Shown here piece after piece: positions 25,150 through 34,209 of a stretch of 64,000 bases of DNA. Below the pieces are notes generated by a model. That model made no database searches. It was not told the DNA's origin and saw nothing but the letters and a program-made list of their open reading frames with translations. How positions within the stretch are numbered: the first letter of the stretch is position 1; every line of letters starts with the position of its first letter. The DNA is from Pleionea litopenaei. GTDB taxonomy: Bacteria > Pseudomonadota > Gammaproteobacteria > Enterobacterales > Kangiellaceae. The position numbers and the translations under genes were made by a program. The stretch covers positions 4,126,001 through 4,190,000 of the forward strand of contig NZ_CP133548.1 in assembly GCF_031198435.1 (NCBI RefSeq), in the 5' to 3' direction.

Positions 25150-25998
25150 TTATTCTTTCGGAAGTCGAGTTTCTCGCAGTGCTTCTTTGATTCGCTTGAG
25201 GTGTTCTTGAAAAACCGGCCCCCGTCTCAACATGACTCCGGTAGCAAGAATGTCGGTAATGGTTAAGTGAATGATTCGCGACGTCATTGGCGTGTAGATA
25301 TCGGTGTCTTCTTGATCGCCTGGAACTTCAATAACGAGATGACATATATTCGCTAGAGGTGAGTCGGCACTGGTTATGCCAATAACTAGAGCGCCCGATT
25401 GTATTGCCATTTGAGCGGCTTCAATGAGTGGAATGGTTCTACCCGTATAAGAGTACAGCACGAGAACATCGCCATTTTGAGCGGCGGCTGCGGCCATACG
25501 TTGTTTCAACACATCGTCGTAGGCGATGGTTGGCGTTCCGAGTCGAAAAAAGCGATTTTCGGCATCGAGCGCGACGGCTCCTGAACTGCCAAGCCCATAG
25601 AACAAGATTCGCTTGGCTTGGGCTAAAGCATCAACGACCCGACTAACGGCATTAGGATCAACCATTTTTCGCGCTTCACTGATAGACATCATGGTGGCGT
25701 CAAACAGTTTGTTGGTGAATTCTTCTGTGCTGTCGTTAAGCGAAACATTCCCAGTAAAATAAGGTGTTCCTGTCGCCAGACTTTGCGCTAGTTGCAACTT
25801 AAAATCTGGAAACCCTTTGCAGTCCATCGAGCGACAAAAGCGATTGACCGTAGGCTCACTGACATCGGCTGCTCGAGCCAAGGCCGCTATACTGGATTGG
25901 TAGGCTTTTTGCGGATCGGCCAGCACTTCTTGAGCGACTTTTTTCTCCGACTTGCTTAAGGTTTGCAGTGCTTCTTCGATGCGAGATATCAGCTTCAT
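25150..25998 (-). CDS. hexR: HexR, RpiR-family regulator of central carbon metabolism
   Basis: A 282-residue regulator with an N-terminal RpiR helix-turn-helix (about 1-77; SEKKVAQEVLADP, SIAALARAADVSEPTVNRFCRSM) and a C-terminal SIS sugar-phosphate domain (about 120-260; ILFYGLGSSGAVALDAE, VLVLYSYTGRT). In proteobacteria HexR senses 2-keto-3-deoxy-6-phosphogluconate and binds TGTAAT-N3-ATTACA. It lies divergent to the zwf operon with two such sites between, which strongly supports the assignment. Its own promoter candidate is TATAGT on the minus strand (26029-26034). Confidence 0.94.
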   Translation of the reverse strand: MKLISRIEEALQTLSKSEKKVAQEVLADPQKAYQSSIAALARAADVSEPTVNRFCRSMDCKGFPDFKLQLAQSLATGTPYFTGNVSLNDSTEEFTNKLFDATMMSISEARKMVDPNAVSRVVDALAQAKRILFYGLGSSGAVALDAENRFFRLGTPTIAYDDVLKQRMAAAAAQNGDVLVLYSYTGRTIPLIEAAQMAIQSGALVIGITSADSPLANICHLVIEVPGDQEDTDIYTPMTSRIIHLTITDILATGVMLRRGPVFQEHLKRIKEALRETRLPKE

Positions 25999-26094
25999 AA
26001 ATCGTTCTCGTATTCTTTGATGAGACGAACTATACCAAAATTAAGAAAGAATGTTTCATTTATTTGTAGCTAAGTACCAGTTTTACAAAATAAA

Positions 26095-26109
26095 TGTAAT
26101 AAAATTACA
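26095..26109. promoter_or_regulatory. HexR operator, consensus
   Basis: TGTAATAAAATTACA has two perfect arms (TGTAAT/ATTACA) around a three-base centre. It lies in the divergent hexR-zwf region, 97 bp upstream of hexR's start codon and 126 bp from the second site. Confidence 0.88.
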
Positions 26110-26169
26110 GGAATCACTAATGCAAAGGCTCTCAAAGCGCTATTTTTATAAAAAATGACGATTTTTACG

Positions 26170-26197
26170 TTGTTATTATACGTTTAGTACGTATAAT
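26170..26197 (+). promoter_or_regulatory. zwf promoter with overlapping dyad
   Basis: TTGTTA (26170-26175) and a perfect TATAAT (26192-26197) are separated by 16 bp. An inverted repeat ATTATACG (26175-26182) / CGTATAAT (26190-26197) covers the core promoter including the -10. Initiation would be near 26204, upstream of the HexR site at 26221. Confidence 0.65.
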
Positions 26198-26220
26198 GGT
26201 TATCAACTTCACTACTTAGA

Positions 26221-26235
26221 TGTAATAAAGTTACA
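26221..26235. promoter_or_regulatory. HexR operator abutting the zwf start codon
   Basis: TGTAATAAAGTTACA (one mismatch in the right arm) ends one base before the zwf ATG at 26237. It lies about 17 bp downstream of the predicted transcription start, so bound HexR would act as a roadblock. It also occupies the place where the Shine-Dalgarno would be. Confidence 0.85.
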
Positions 26236-26236
26236 A

Positions 26237-27727
26237 ATGACATTCTCAATTCATGAAAAAGCCTGTCGCCTAGTGTTGTTTGGCGGTAATGGCGACTTAT
26301 CGTATCGAAAGCTCTTGCCTGCATTGTTTAATTTGGAGCGCAAAGAGCTTTTAGCGGCTGACCTTCGTATCATTGGGTGCTCACGGGCACAGCTTTCTGA
26401 TGAAACGTTTCGTGCAGAAGCGATGGAAGGTTTGTGTGAGAACGCGACGGCCGATCCAAAAGAATTGCCAGAGGTGGCAGAGCGTTTCTTGCAGCGACTG
26501 AGTTTTGTGACCTTAGATGCGAATAAAGAGGATGATTACCAACAGTTAAAGCAAGTCATTGGCGACCCGGCAGAAAAAGGGTGTGTCATTTATTATCTGG
26601 CTACGCCTCCTGGTTTGTTCGTACCAATCTGCCAACAGTTACAAGCCGCGAAAATGGTGAATCAACAATCTCGTTTGGTGATTGAGAAGCCGATTGGTTA
26701 CAACTTAAAGTCATCGATTGATATCAATGACAAAGTTGCCAGTATTTTTGAAGAGAATAATATTTATCGTATTGATCATTATATGGGGAAAAGTGCGGTT
26801 CAAAACCTCTTAGCTTTGCGTTTTGCAAACTTAATGTTCGAGCCACTTTGGAATCATAACTACATCGATCATGTTCAAATTACGGTGTCTGAGTCGGTCG
26901 GTGTAGGTAACCGCAAAAGTTTCTATGATAACGTCGGCGCTCTGCGGGATATGGTGCAAAACCACCTGCTTCAATTAGTTGCATTGATCGCGATGGAACC
27001 ACCCACACATTTAACACCTGAAGCGTTAAAACACGAGAAAATAAAGGTGTTTCGATCATTACGGGCGATTGAAGGCAAACGCACACGCTACAACACCGTT
27101 CGTGGTCAATACAGTGCGGGTGAAGTGGATGGAAAAAAGGTACCTGCCTACAATCACGAAGGCGAAAATCCAGAAGCCAGTAATACTGAGAGCTTTGTGG
27201 CAATCAAGGCCGATATTGATAACTGGCGTTGGTCGGGTGTTCCGTTTTATTTGCGAACCGGTAAACGCTTGAAAAGTCGTTACGCCGAGATTGATATTCA
27301 ATTCAAAAATATTCATCACTCTATTTTCAAATTGCCGACCCAAGCCAATCGATTGATTATCCGATTGCAACCAAAAGACAGTATTAAGCTGGTTATTATG
27401 AATCAGGAGCCCAGTCTTTCGGGCGCGTTAAATTTGGTGTCCGATCCATTGAACTTAAGTTTTTATGATCAATATGAACCTGCGGATATTCCGAAGGGGT
27501 ATGAGCGACTGCTGTATGATTCGATCATTGGCGACTCGACCTTGTTTATGTCGAGATTTGAAGTGGAAGAGGCATGGAAATGGACCGATACCATTCTTGC
27601 CGGATGGGATGAGTTCGATGTTCCGGTTGAATTTTATCCTGCAGGCAGCATGGGACCCGATGCCGCAGAGCAATTACTTGCCAAAGACGGCCGAAAATGG
27701 TTTAACAATCAGTACGACAATGACTGA
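26237..27727 (+). CDS. zwf: Glucose-6-phosphate 1-dehydrogenase
   Basis: A 496-residue enzyme that oxidises glucose 6-phosphate to 6-phosphogluconolactone with NADP+, the entry to the Entner-Doudoroff and pentose phosphate routes. The coenzyme motif is FGGNGDLSYRKLLPAL and the substrate-site signature RIDHYMGKSAVQN. Length is normal for the family. It is the first gene of zwf-pgl-edd-glk-eda. There is no clear SD, because the HexR site fills that place; the next in-frame Met offers no better start, since the fold begins at residue 10. Confidence 0.96.
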   Translation: MTFSIHEKACRLVLFGGNGDLSYRKLLPALFNLERKELLAADLRIIGCSRAQLSDETFRAEAMEGLCENATADPKELPEVAERFLQRLSFVTLDANKEDDYQQLKQVIGDPAEKGCVIYYLATPPGLFVPICQQLQAAKMVNQQSRLVIEKPIGYNLKSSIDINDKVASIFEENNIYRIDHYMGKSAVQNLLALRFANLMFEPLWNHNYIDHVQITVSESVGVGNRKSFYDNVGALRDMVQNHLLQLVALIAMEPPTHLTPEALKHEKIKVFRSLRAIEGKRTRYNTVRGQYSAGEVDGKKVPAYNHEGENPEASNTESFVAIKADIDNWRWSGVPFYLRTGKRLKSRYAEIDIQFKNIHHSIFKLPTQANRLIIRLQPKDSIKLVIMNQEPSLSGALNLVSDPLNLSFYDQYEPADIPKGYERLLYDSIIGDSTLFMSRFEVEEAWKWTDTILAGWDEFDVPVEFYPAGSMGPDAAEQLLAKDGRKWFNNQYDND

Positions 27728-27741
27728 TAAGGAAAACCATT

Positions 27742-28452
27742 ATGACTCTTGAATTGGCGGGACTGCATTATTTTGATGATCGAGAGAGTGCCAATCGCTC
27801 GATGGCTGAGAAGATAGCGTCTGATTTAGCTAGCGCAATTAATGAGCGCGATAAAGCATCTCTTTGGGTCTCCGGCGGATCCACCCCCATGGATATGTAT
27901 CGTAAACTGTCGGTCGCCAATTTGCCTTGGCGCAAGGTTTTGATCTCGATGGTTGACGAGCGTTATGTTCCTCCAACGGATGAAGCAAGTAACGAGCGAC
28001 TGATCAAAGAAAATCTATTGATTAATGGTGCCGATGTTGCTGAGTTTGTGCCCTTTTTTCAGGTCACCGAGTCACCTGCGAGCAATCAACAACAATTAGA
28101 AGCGACGCTTCGCGAAAAAGTTCATGGTGCATTAGACGTGGTTGTTCTTGGAATGGGAAATGATGGCCACACGGCTTCTCTATTTCCCTGTGCTGAAGAA
28201 ATTGAACAGGTGGTGTCGGCAGAAAACTCCGACTACACGGCTGTCACTCACCCTCGTGTAGCACCGCACGCACGATTAACCTTGACCTTAAATCGACTAC
28301 TCGCTTCGCGACACATTTACTTATTACTGTTTGGTGAAGACAAGCTCAATACATTAAAAAAAGCGGAACAAAATGGCGAAGAAATTGATATGCCAATCCG
28401 TTACTTTCTTCGCAACCAACAGCCTCGTTTAGAAATTTTTTGGGCGCCTTAA
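27742..28452 (+). CDS. pgl: 6-phosphogluconolactonase
   Basis: A 236-residue member of the DevB/SOL-type 6-phosphogluconolactonases, hydrolysing the zwf product to 6-phosphogluconate. The motifs LWVSGGSTPMDMY, SMVDERYVPP and GMGNDGHTASLFP are intact. It starts 14 bp after zwf with a purine-rich AAGGAAAA upstream. It is the second step of the Entner-Doudoroff operon. Confidence 0.95.
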   Translation: MTLELAGLHYFDDRESANRSMAEKIASDLASAINERDKASLWVSGGSTPMDMYRKLSVANLPWRKVLISMVDERYVPPTDEASNERLIKENLLINGADVAEFVPFFQVTESPASNQQQLEATLREKVHGALDVVVLGMGNDGHTASLFPCAEEIEQVVSAENSDYTAVTHPRVAPHARLTLTLNRLLASRHIYLLLFGEDKLNTLKKAEQNGEEIDMPIRYFLRNQQPRLEIFWAP

Positions 28453-28482
28453 AATGACCGTTCATGCACGACTGGGATAATC

Positions 28483-30318
28483 ATGACCTTGCATAAAACA
28501 CTGGTAGAGGTAACTGACAGAATTATTGACCGTAGCCAACAAAGCCGCGGCAATTATTTACGACAAATGAGCCATGCTAAATTGAATAAGCCGCATCGCT
28601 CGGCCTTGTCTTGCGGTAACTTGGCGCATGGCTTCGCCGCCTGCGGTAAGCAAGACAAGCTTACCTTGAGTGGCATGGAAACCCCCAACATTGGAATCAT
28701 ATCTGCGTACAATGACATGTTGTCGGCGCATCAGCCTTATGTTGATTATCCTGATAAAATAAAAGGAGCTATTGCGGCGACTGGTGCAACCGCGCAGTTT
28801 GCGGGTGGTGTTCCGGCCATGTGCGATGGCGTAACGCAAGGTCAAGATGGCATGGAGTTGAGCTTATTTAGTCGTGACCTTATTGCTCAGGCCGCCGCCA
28901 TTGCCTTGTCTCATAATATGTTTGATGGTGCTTTATTCTTAGGTATATGCGACAAAATTGTACCGGGATTAGTGATGGCTGCACTGCGCTTTGGTCACCT
29001 TCCGAGCATTTTTATTCCTGCTGGTCCGATGCCGTCGGGAATTCCTAATGATGAAAAAGCACGAATTCGCAAATTGTATGCTCAAGGAAAGGCGACACGT
29101 GAAGAATTACTGCAAGCTGAGTCCGCCTCTTATCACTCTGCGGGAACTTGCACATTTTATGGTACGGCGAATACCAACCAAATGTTAATGGAAATCATGG
29201 GGCTGCATATACCTGGCAGTTCCTTTGTGAATCCTACTAACCCATTACGTGACTCGCTTACCGAATATGCTGCAACGCGCGTCACTGAAATAACCGCGCT
29301 GGGTAAACACTATCGGCCTTTGTGCGACGTGATTGATGAGCGATCCATTGTAAACGGCATCGTCGGATTATTAGCGACCGGTGGCTCAACCAACCATACT
29401 CTGCACATTATTGCGATTGCGAAAGCCGCTGGGATTGTTGTTACTTGGGATGACTTTTCCGATCTATCAGCGGTGGTGCCTTTGTTAGCAAAGGTTTATC
29501 CAAATGGTTCTGCTGATGTAAATCACTTTCATGCGGCTGGCGGTATGGCGTTTGTTATTCAAGAGCTGTTAGGTGCTGGGTTGTTGCATGGTGAAGCGAA
29601 AACCGTTTACGGCAACCATCTTTTTGACTATTGCGACGAACCTTTCCTGCAAAATGAGCAGCTGGTTTTTCGTAAAGCAAAGCTCACCAGCGGCGACCCT
29701 CAAGTGTTACGGGGGGTAACTGAGCCGTTTCGTGAAGAAGGTGGTTTGCAGATTCTTAAAGGCAATCTCGGTCGAAGTGTTATTAAGGTATCGGCCGTTG
29801 CTCCAGAGCATCAAGTGGTTGAGGCGCCAGCAAGAGTATTTCATAGCCAGCATCAACTTGCAGAGGCTGTGCAACAGGGTGAAATTACTCAAGATACGGT
29901 GGCCGTCGTTCGTTTTCAGGGACCAAAAGCCATCGGAATGCCGGAGCTGCATAAGCTCACGCCATTTTTAGCCAACTTACAAGATCAAGGTCTGCAAGTT
30001 GCACTGGTGACCGATGGACGAATGTCTGGTGCATCAGGCAAGGTTCCCGCCGCGATTCATTTGACTCCCGAAGCTTGCGAAGGTGGTTTAATTGCTCGAA
30101 TAAACGATGGCGATATCATTCGATTAGATGCCACATCGGGGACCCTCGAGTTGAAGGTGAGTGATGCCGAACTAAAGCGACGTGAGCTTGCAACCATGAA
30201 CTTATCTGAACATACCTGGGGAATGGGTCGGGAGCTGTTTGCGAATATGCGCCACACGGTTAGCGGCGCTGAGCAAGGGGCCTGTCTATTCCAATTTAAC
30301 GCCGAGGATCAAGCGTGA
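28483..30318 (+). CDS. edd: Phosphogluconate dehydratase
   Basis: A 611-residue IlvD/Edd-family [Fe-S] dehydratase that converts 6-phosphogluconate to 2-keto-3-deoxy-6-phosphogluconate. Family stretches with cluster cysteines are [37 protein letters not shown] and [16 protein letters not shown]-terminal [22 protein letters not shown] matches. Length equals E. coli Edd (603). Its stop overlaps the glk start by four bases (GTGA), indicating translational coupling. Its product is the reported effector of HexR. Confidence 0.96.
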   Translation: MTLHKTLVEVTDRIIDRSQQSRGNYLRQMSHAKLNKPHRSALSCGNLAHGFAACGKQDKLTLSGMETPNIGIISAYNDMLSAHQPYVDYPDKIKGAIAATGATAQFAGGVPAMCDGVTQGQDGMELSLFSRDLIAQAAAIALSHNMFDGALFLGICDKIVPGLVMAALRFGHLPSIFIPAGPMPSGIPNDEKARIRKLYAQGKATREELLQAESASYHSAGTCTFYGTANTNQMLMEIMGLHIPGSSFVNPTNPLRDSLTEYAATRVTEITALGKHYRPLCDVIDERSIVNGIVGLLATGGSTNHTLHIIAIAKAAGIVVTWDDFSDLSAVVPLLAKVYPNGSADVNHFHAAGGMAFVIQELLGAGLLHGEAKTVYGNHLFDYCDEPFLQNEQLVFRKAKLTSGDPQVLRGVTEPFREEGGLQILKGNLGRSVIKVSAVAPEHQVVEAPARVFHSQHQLAEAVQQGEITQDTVAVVRFQGPKAIGMPELHKLTPFLANLQDQGLQVALVTDGRMSGASGKVPAAIHLTPEACEGGLIARINDGDIIRLDATSGTLELKVSDAELKRRELATMNLSEHTWGMGRELFANMRHTVSGAEQGACLFQFNAEDQA

Positions 30319-31274
30319 GTATGCACTTAGTTGCTGACATTGGCGGCACCAATGCGCGCTTTGCCTTGGTCGAGGCGGGTAGCAGTGTGCTCAGTCATAT
30401 CCATACGTTGCAATGTGAAAGCTTTGGCTCTCCCTTGCAAGCTATTCACCATTACCTGTCTCAAGTTTCCACCCAAGTCAGCGCGGCGTGTTTGGCATTA
30501 GCGTGTCCGGTTTCTGCGGATGAAATTAAGCTGACCAATAATCACTGGCAGTTTTCGCGCCAAGCTTTGCAGCAAGGCCTAGGGATCAATCAGCTGGTGG
30601 CGATAAATGATTTTACTGCAGCAGCGATGGCCACGACCGTGGTTGCCGATAGAGACTTACGATTTCTTTCCAAGGGTCTATCGTTTGATACTCAACGGCA
30701 ACGCGCGATTATTGGTCCAGGTACTGGCTTAGGGGTCGCTGGCATGCTTCCTCACCAGGGACGAACCCTGGTTTTAAGCACTGAAGGTGGACACCGCAGT
30801 TTTGCGCCAGAAAACGAAGTCGAAGATTATATTTTGCAGTATCTGCGCGCGGAGTTAGGCGTCGTATCTTGCGAGGAGCTACTGTCGGGTCGGGGATTGG
30901 TTAATATTTATCGCGCTTTGTGTAGTTTCGAGAATCAGCCACTCTTGCACGCAGATGCAGAGTCCATAGGCAACGCAGCGCAATCAGGTGATGCGATGGC
31001 CGACCGTGCTCTCGAACAATTCTTCGAAATTCTTGGCAGTGTTGCGGGCGATTACGCGTTAAGTCTAGGAGCCACCGGCGGTGTCTATATTGGTGGAGGT
31101 ATTCCTCCTCGCTTTAGCGACCGTATCGCCAATAGTAATTTTCGAAGTCGTTTTGAAAATAAGCTCAATTTTGAACATTACCTTCGCGATATCGCAACGG
31201 CCATTGTCGTGCACCCGCAACCTGGGCTCTTAGGAGCGGCGGCATATTTGTCTCAACTTCAACTAAATCAATAG
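30315..31274 (+). CDS. glk: Glucokinase
   Basis: A 319-residue hexokinase-fold enzyme (bacterial Glk type, Pfam glucokinase) that phosphorylates glucose with ATP. ATP-site motif [14 protein letters not shown] starts at residue 5; [24 protein letters not shown] and [12 protein letters not shown] follow. The GTG start at 30315 has GAGGA at 30303-30307 seven bases upstream and overlaps the edd stop; ATG 30321 is the alternative. Placing glucokinase inside the operon lets free glucose, rather than PTS-phosphorylated sugar, feed the pathway. Confidence 0.94.
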   Translation: MSMHLVADIGGTNARFALVEAGSSVLSHIHTLQCESFGSPLQAIHHYLSQVSTQVSAACLALACPVSADEIKLTNNHWQFSRQALQQGLGINQLVAINDFTAAAMATTVVADRDLRFLSKGLSFDTQRQRAIIGPGTGLGVAGMLPHQGRTLVLSTEGGHRSFAPENEVEDYILQYLRAELGVVSCEELLSGRGLVNIYRALCSFENQPLLHADAESIGNAAQSGDAMADRALEQFFEILGSVAGDYALSLGATGGVYIGGGIPPRFSDRIANSNFRSRFENKLNFEHYLRDIATAIVVHPQPGLLGAAAYLSQLQLNQ

Positions 31275-31281
31275 GTTTCGC

Positions 31282-31920
31282 GTGAATCAATCTATTTCTA
31301 GGCATCAAAAAATCCGTCACATCATGCAACAGGCGCCGGTAGTACCTGTTTTAGTGATTCATGATTTGAGTGTTGCAGTGCCTCTTGCAAAAGCCTTGGT
31401 GGCTGGCGGATTAACCGTTTTAGAGATTACTTTGCGTAGCGACTGTGCGCTAAAGGCCATCGAGCAAATTCAACGAAATGTACCCGATGCGATTGTTGGT
31501 GCAGGCACCATCACCAATGACAAGCAGTTAAAGCAGTTGGATGAGTTAAACGTTCCTTTTGCAGTCAGTCCTGGTCTGACTCCAAGTCTTTTAGCGGGCG
31601 CAGAGCATCACTCGGTTGCTCTGCTGCCTGGCGTCGCCAATGCGTCTCAAATCATGTTAGGCATGGAGTATGGGTATCAAAACTTTAAGTTTTTCCCGGC
31701 GGCTGTGTCGGGCGGTATACCCGCATTAAAGGCCTTTTCTGGTCCTTTCCCGGCGTTGCAGTTTTGTCCGACAGGCGGCATTTCTGCCGCGAACTTCAAA
31801 GACTACTTGGCGCTGGACAATGTCTCCTGTGTCGGCGGGACATGGGTAGCTCCGAGCGACTTAATTGCCGCTCAACGTTGGGACGACATCAGTGAGTTAG
31901 CGGCTGCGACTCAGTCATAA
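31282..31920 (+). CDS. eda: KDPG/KHG aldolase
   Basis: A 212-residue class I aldolase that splits 2-keto-3-deoxy-6-phosphogluconate into pyruvate and glyceraldehyde 3-phosphate, closing the Entner-Doudoroff route. Catalytic Glu lies in VLEITLRS and the Schiff-base Lys in YQNFKFFPAAVSGG; GAGTITN, PGVANAS and CPTGGIS also match. The start is GTG 31282 (weak SD, AGGT); ATG 31324 would remove a non-essential N-terminal stretch. It ends the operon, seven bases after glk. Confidence 0.96.
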   Translation: MNQSISRHQKIRHIMQQAPVVPVLVIHDLSVAVPLAKALVAGGLTVLEITLRSDCALKAIEQIQRNVPDAIVGAGTITNDKQLKQLDELNVPFAVSPGLTPSLLAGAEHHSVALLPGVANASQIMLGMEYGYQNFKFFPAAVSGGIPALKAFSGPFPALQFCPTGGISAANFKDYLALDNVSCVGGTWVAPSDLIAAQRWDDISELAAATQS

Positions 31921-31968
31921 TTGGTAGAACCAGTGCGACTGAGCAGCAGGGTTTGTTACTTAGATGCC

Positions 31969-32544
31969 TTAATGTGACCCATCTGGCAGTTCAAAATCAT
32001 CGAGCGTCAGTTCTTCGGGTTCTTCATTACTGATCGCGTCGATCCAGTGGGGTACGGCCGAGACCTGCGATAAACTCATTCCTTGCTGATCAATGGCATT
32101 CAGTAAAAACTGACAAGTATTCGCTGCAATCCCATGTTGTCCGCATAGGGTTAGGCAACGAAGCATGCGTGTGATACGCAGTTGGTTATGATTGTGATCG
32201 CAACACCACTTCGATACCTGGTGGGTGAAATGTGCCGATGGCTTAATTTGTAAATCATCATCTCGACAAAATCCCCAAAATGCCGCCATGGTGTCGAACG
32301 ATCGCAATAAGTTTTGTTGTACTTCTTCAGATGCCATCGCTTGTAAAACCATCTCATTGGTTAATAACGGTGCGTCGGGATTAATGGGAGACGGCTCCGG
32401 CAATGGGAATAGCCATTGGATAAAGTCATGCTGGCGTTCGAGCTCGTCGAACGTCATTGTCCAAATATCAATCAATGAACGAGCACGGTGATCGTCGGCT
32501 TGATGTTGGTAAAAGGCAATCCAATGGTGAGGTTGTTGGTCCAT
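31969..32544 (-). CDS. Opioid-growth-factor-receptor (OGFr) conserved-region domain protein
   Basis: A 191-residue cytoplasmic protein. The first half carries the OGFr_N-type signature: WIAFYQHQADDHRARSLIDIWTM then ELERQHDFIQWLFPLPEPSP. The domain is shared by the eukaryotic receptor and many bacterial proteins of unknown role. The C-terminal half has several Cys/His (WCCDHNHN, LTLCGQHG, NTCQF) and an acidic end. No catalytic motif is visible. It is convergent with eda. Confidence 0.72.
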   Translation of the reverse strand: MDQQPHHWIAFYQHQADDHRARSLIDIWTMTFDELERQHDFIQWLFPLPEPSPINPDAPLLTNEMVLQAMASEEVQQNLLRSFDTMAAFWGFCRDDDLQIKPSAHFTHQVSKWCCDHNHNQLRITRMLRCLTLCGQHGIAANTCQFLLNAIDQQGMSLSQVSAVPHWIDAISNEEPEELTLDDFELPDGSH

Positions 32545-32900
32545 CGAGTGTCCAATCGGCAGTTATATTCTAACCTTCACTGTAAAGGTTTGCTGCGGCG
32601 ACTTCGACATTAAGGTAATCAACGTGATGAAATTCCCGATAAGGCGCAGTTGCTCTTTGAAGGGGCTCTTGCAGGCAATCTGTCGGACAGTCTAGTGGGT
32701 AATCTACTAGGAAATCTATCAGGTAATCTAGCAGACAAAAAAATAGAGATAGGATCAGGCGAACGTTAAAAGTTAGTGGCCTTTGATTAACTCTATCGGT
32801 AGTTATGAACGCCGATCTTGGTTATTTTTCTGCAATAATAGATAATTGACTGGGTTGCAATAGGCTCTTAAAGCGTTGAACGCAGGTAATCTTAACTGAC
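32545..32900. other. 356-bp non-coding gap with degenerate repeat
   Basis: The divergent promoter region between the OGFr-domain gene and the membrane protein gene. It holds the 12-bp repeat array noted separately and an AT-rich stretch after 32760. I see no RNA gene, clear operator or reading frame supported by a ribosome site. Confidence 0.6.
32675..32735. repeat. Degenerate tandem repeat, five copies of about 12 bp
   Basis: Successive units read GCAATCTGTCGG, ACAGTCTAGTGGG, TAATCTACTAGG, AAATCTATCAGG and TAATCTAGCAGA. The core (A)ATCTA-CAGG is shared. It is more diverged than the other intergenic arrays of this window. Confidence 0.7.
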
Positions 32901-33563
32901 ATGTTAATTGAACTTTCGCAAATGTCATCAGGCTGGTTTTGGTTTTCTAATCTCATGGCCGTGGCAGCTCTGCTCTTAGTTATATTGACCGCGCAATGGT
33001 CGTTGGTGATTTCGGTATCGACTCGTCATCATTTATTATTTGGTTCAGTGTTCATTCTAACCGGGTTTTGGCTGATGGAGTTCTCTGTGATTCAAGGCCT
33101 TTTTATTCACCCCATCATCATGACCAGTGCCACCTTGATGTTAGGTTTTCGTTTTGGCTCCATTGCTGGTTGTGTATCCGCCGTAATTTATTTATGGTTC
33201 GCGCAGCACCCGATAGAAAATTGGGGCTTTTACACGCTAACTAATGTATTTATACCTGCGGCTTTCGTCACTGGGTTAACGCGTTGGTTAAGAAGAATGA
33301 ATCCAAACAATTTGTTTTTCTATACGTTGGGGGTTGGGTTTCTCGGTGGTGCGCTAACCGTTCCTCTTGTTGCCGCAACGGGATTTTTATTGGTTTATTT
33401 TTTTGATTTTACTTGGCACTCTGGTGTTACGTTACAACCAGAGTGGATATTATTGGCTATGTTTCCAGAAGCGTTTATTAACGGTGTCATTGTGTCGAGT
33501 ATAACGGTGTTTTTTCCAGAGTGGATGAAGACCTTCGACGAAGAGTATTTTTTATCGCGCTAG
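32901..33563 (+). CDS. Predicted membrane protein, CbiM-like (COG3235 type)
   Basis: A 220-residue integral membrane protein with about six helices (near 12-38, 45-60, 65-90, 103-125, 135-165 and 183-205). The conserved pattern resembles the energy-coupling-factor permease CbiM-like family COG3235: HHLLFGSVF, LMLGFRFGSIAG, a YTLTNVFIPAAFV stretch and the C-terminal ALFPEAFING-type motif AMFPEAFINGVIVSSITVFFPEWM. That family is linked to metal uptake by annotation, but no ATPase or other ECF subunit is near. Function is therefore tentative. Confidence 0.62.
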   Translation: MLIELSQMSSGWFWFSNLMAVAALLLVILTAQWSLVISVSTRHHLLFGSVFILTGFWLMEFSVIQGLFIHPIIMTSATLMLGFRFGSIAGCVSAVIYLWFAQHPIENWGFYTLTNVFIPAAFVTGLTRWLRRMNPNNLFFYTLGVGFLGGALTVPLVAATGFLLVYFFDFTWHSGVTLQPEWILLAMFPEAFINGVIVSSITVFFPEWMKTFDEEYFLSR

Positions 33564-33604
33564 TGTCAGCTGTCTCATTTTGTCAAAACAGCTAACACGT
33601 TTTT
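33563..33604 (+). terminator. Rho-independent terminator
   Basis: GTGTCAGCTGT (33563-33573) pairs with ACAGCTAACAC (33588-33598) over 11 positions with one mismatch, then GTTTTT follows. It begins at the last base of the stop codon of the membrane protein gene and faces the convergent bolA-like gene. Confidence 0.82.
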
Positions 33605-33611
33605 GCTAGGT

Positions 33612-33875
33612 TTAGTCGACAACTTTGATCGCTAGCGCATGAATATCGGTGGTCATCATGTCGCCGAGCGCTTGATAGATCATTTGGTGGCACAGTAGGC
33701 TACGTTTGCCCGCAAATTGCGCGCTCGCAATCGTAACGGTGAAGTGACCTTTTCCACTTTTAGCTCCGGCATGACCAGCATGTAGGTGACTGTCATCGGA
33801 AATTTCTAAGTGTGTTGGTGAAAGCTCTGCGGTTAGCCGCTGTTTCATCTGTTCAATGCGCGTTGAGTTATCCAT
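33612..33875 (-). CDS. BolA family protein
   Basis: An 87-residue BolA/IbaG-type protein. The family core LEISDDSHLHAGHAGAKSG.GHFTVTI is clear, followed by FAGKRSLLCHQMIYQAL and a C-terminal IHALAIKVV. BolA proteins pair with monothiol glutaredoxins in Fe-S trafficking and, for BolA itself, affect morphology. The SHLHAGHAG motif is that of BolA rather than IbaG. It is the last gene of the yciB-yciI-bolA cluster, 28 bp after yciI. Confidence 0.92.
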   Translation of the reverse strand: MDNSTRIEQMKQRLTAELSPTHLEISDDSHLHAGHAGAKSGKGHFTVTIASAQFAGKRSLLCHQMIYQALGDMMTTDIHALAIKVVD

Positions 33876-33903
33876 AATTTAAATCTGATCTCGAGAGTTG
33901 ACG

Positions 33904-34206
33904 TTAATTTGGAAATACTTTTTTAAAGGGTTTTACGGTAACGTTTTGATAAACGCCCGCCGCTTGGTAAGGGTCAGCATCTGCCCATTGTTGAGCCGAG
34001 GCTAAGTCGCTAAACTCGGCGACAATTAAACTGCCACTGAAACCTGCGCTACCCGGATCTTCAGCGTCGCAATTTGGGTGCGGGCCAGCGAGCAACAGTC
34101 GGCCTTGGTTGTTGAGTTGTTCTAAACGTTCTAGGTGAGCGGGACGAGCCGCCATGCGACGCTCTAAACTGTCGCTTTTATCTTCGGCAATAATGGCATA
34201 CCACAT
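33904..34206 (-). CDS. yciI: YciI family protein
   Basis: A 100-residue single-domain protein of the YciI/YCII family (ferredoxin-like alpha+beta fold). Seen here: [61 protein letters not shown] and a terminal VKPFKKVF. A conserved His/Asp pair (PAHLERL, DADPY) suggests an enzymatic site, but the substrate is unknown. It sits three bases from the preceding yciB stop and is cotranscribed. Confidence 0.92.
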   Translation of the reverse strand: MWYAIIAEDKSDSLERRMAARPAHLERLEQLNNQGRLLLAGPHPNCDAEDPGSAGFSGSLIVAEFSDLASAQQWADADPYQAAGVYQNVTVKPFKKVFPN

Positions 34207-34209
34207 AAA

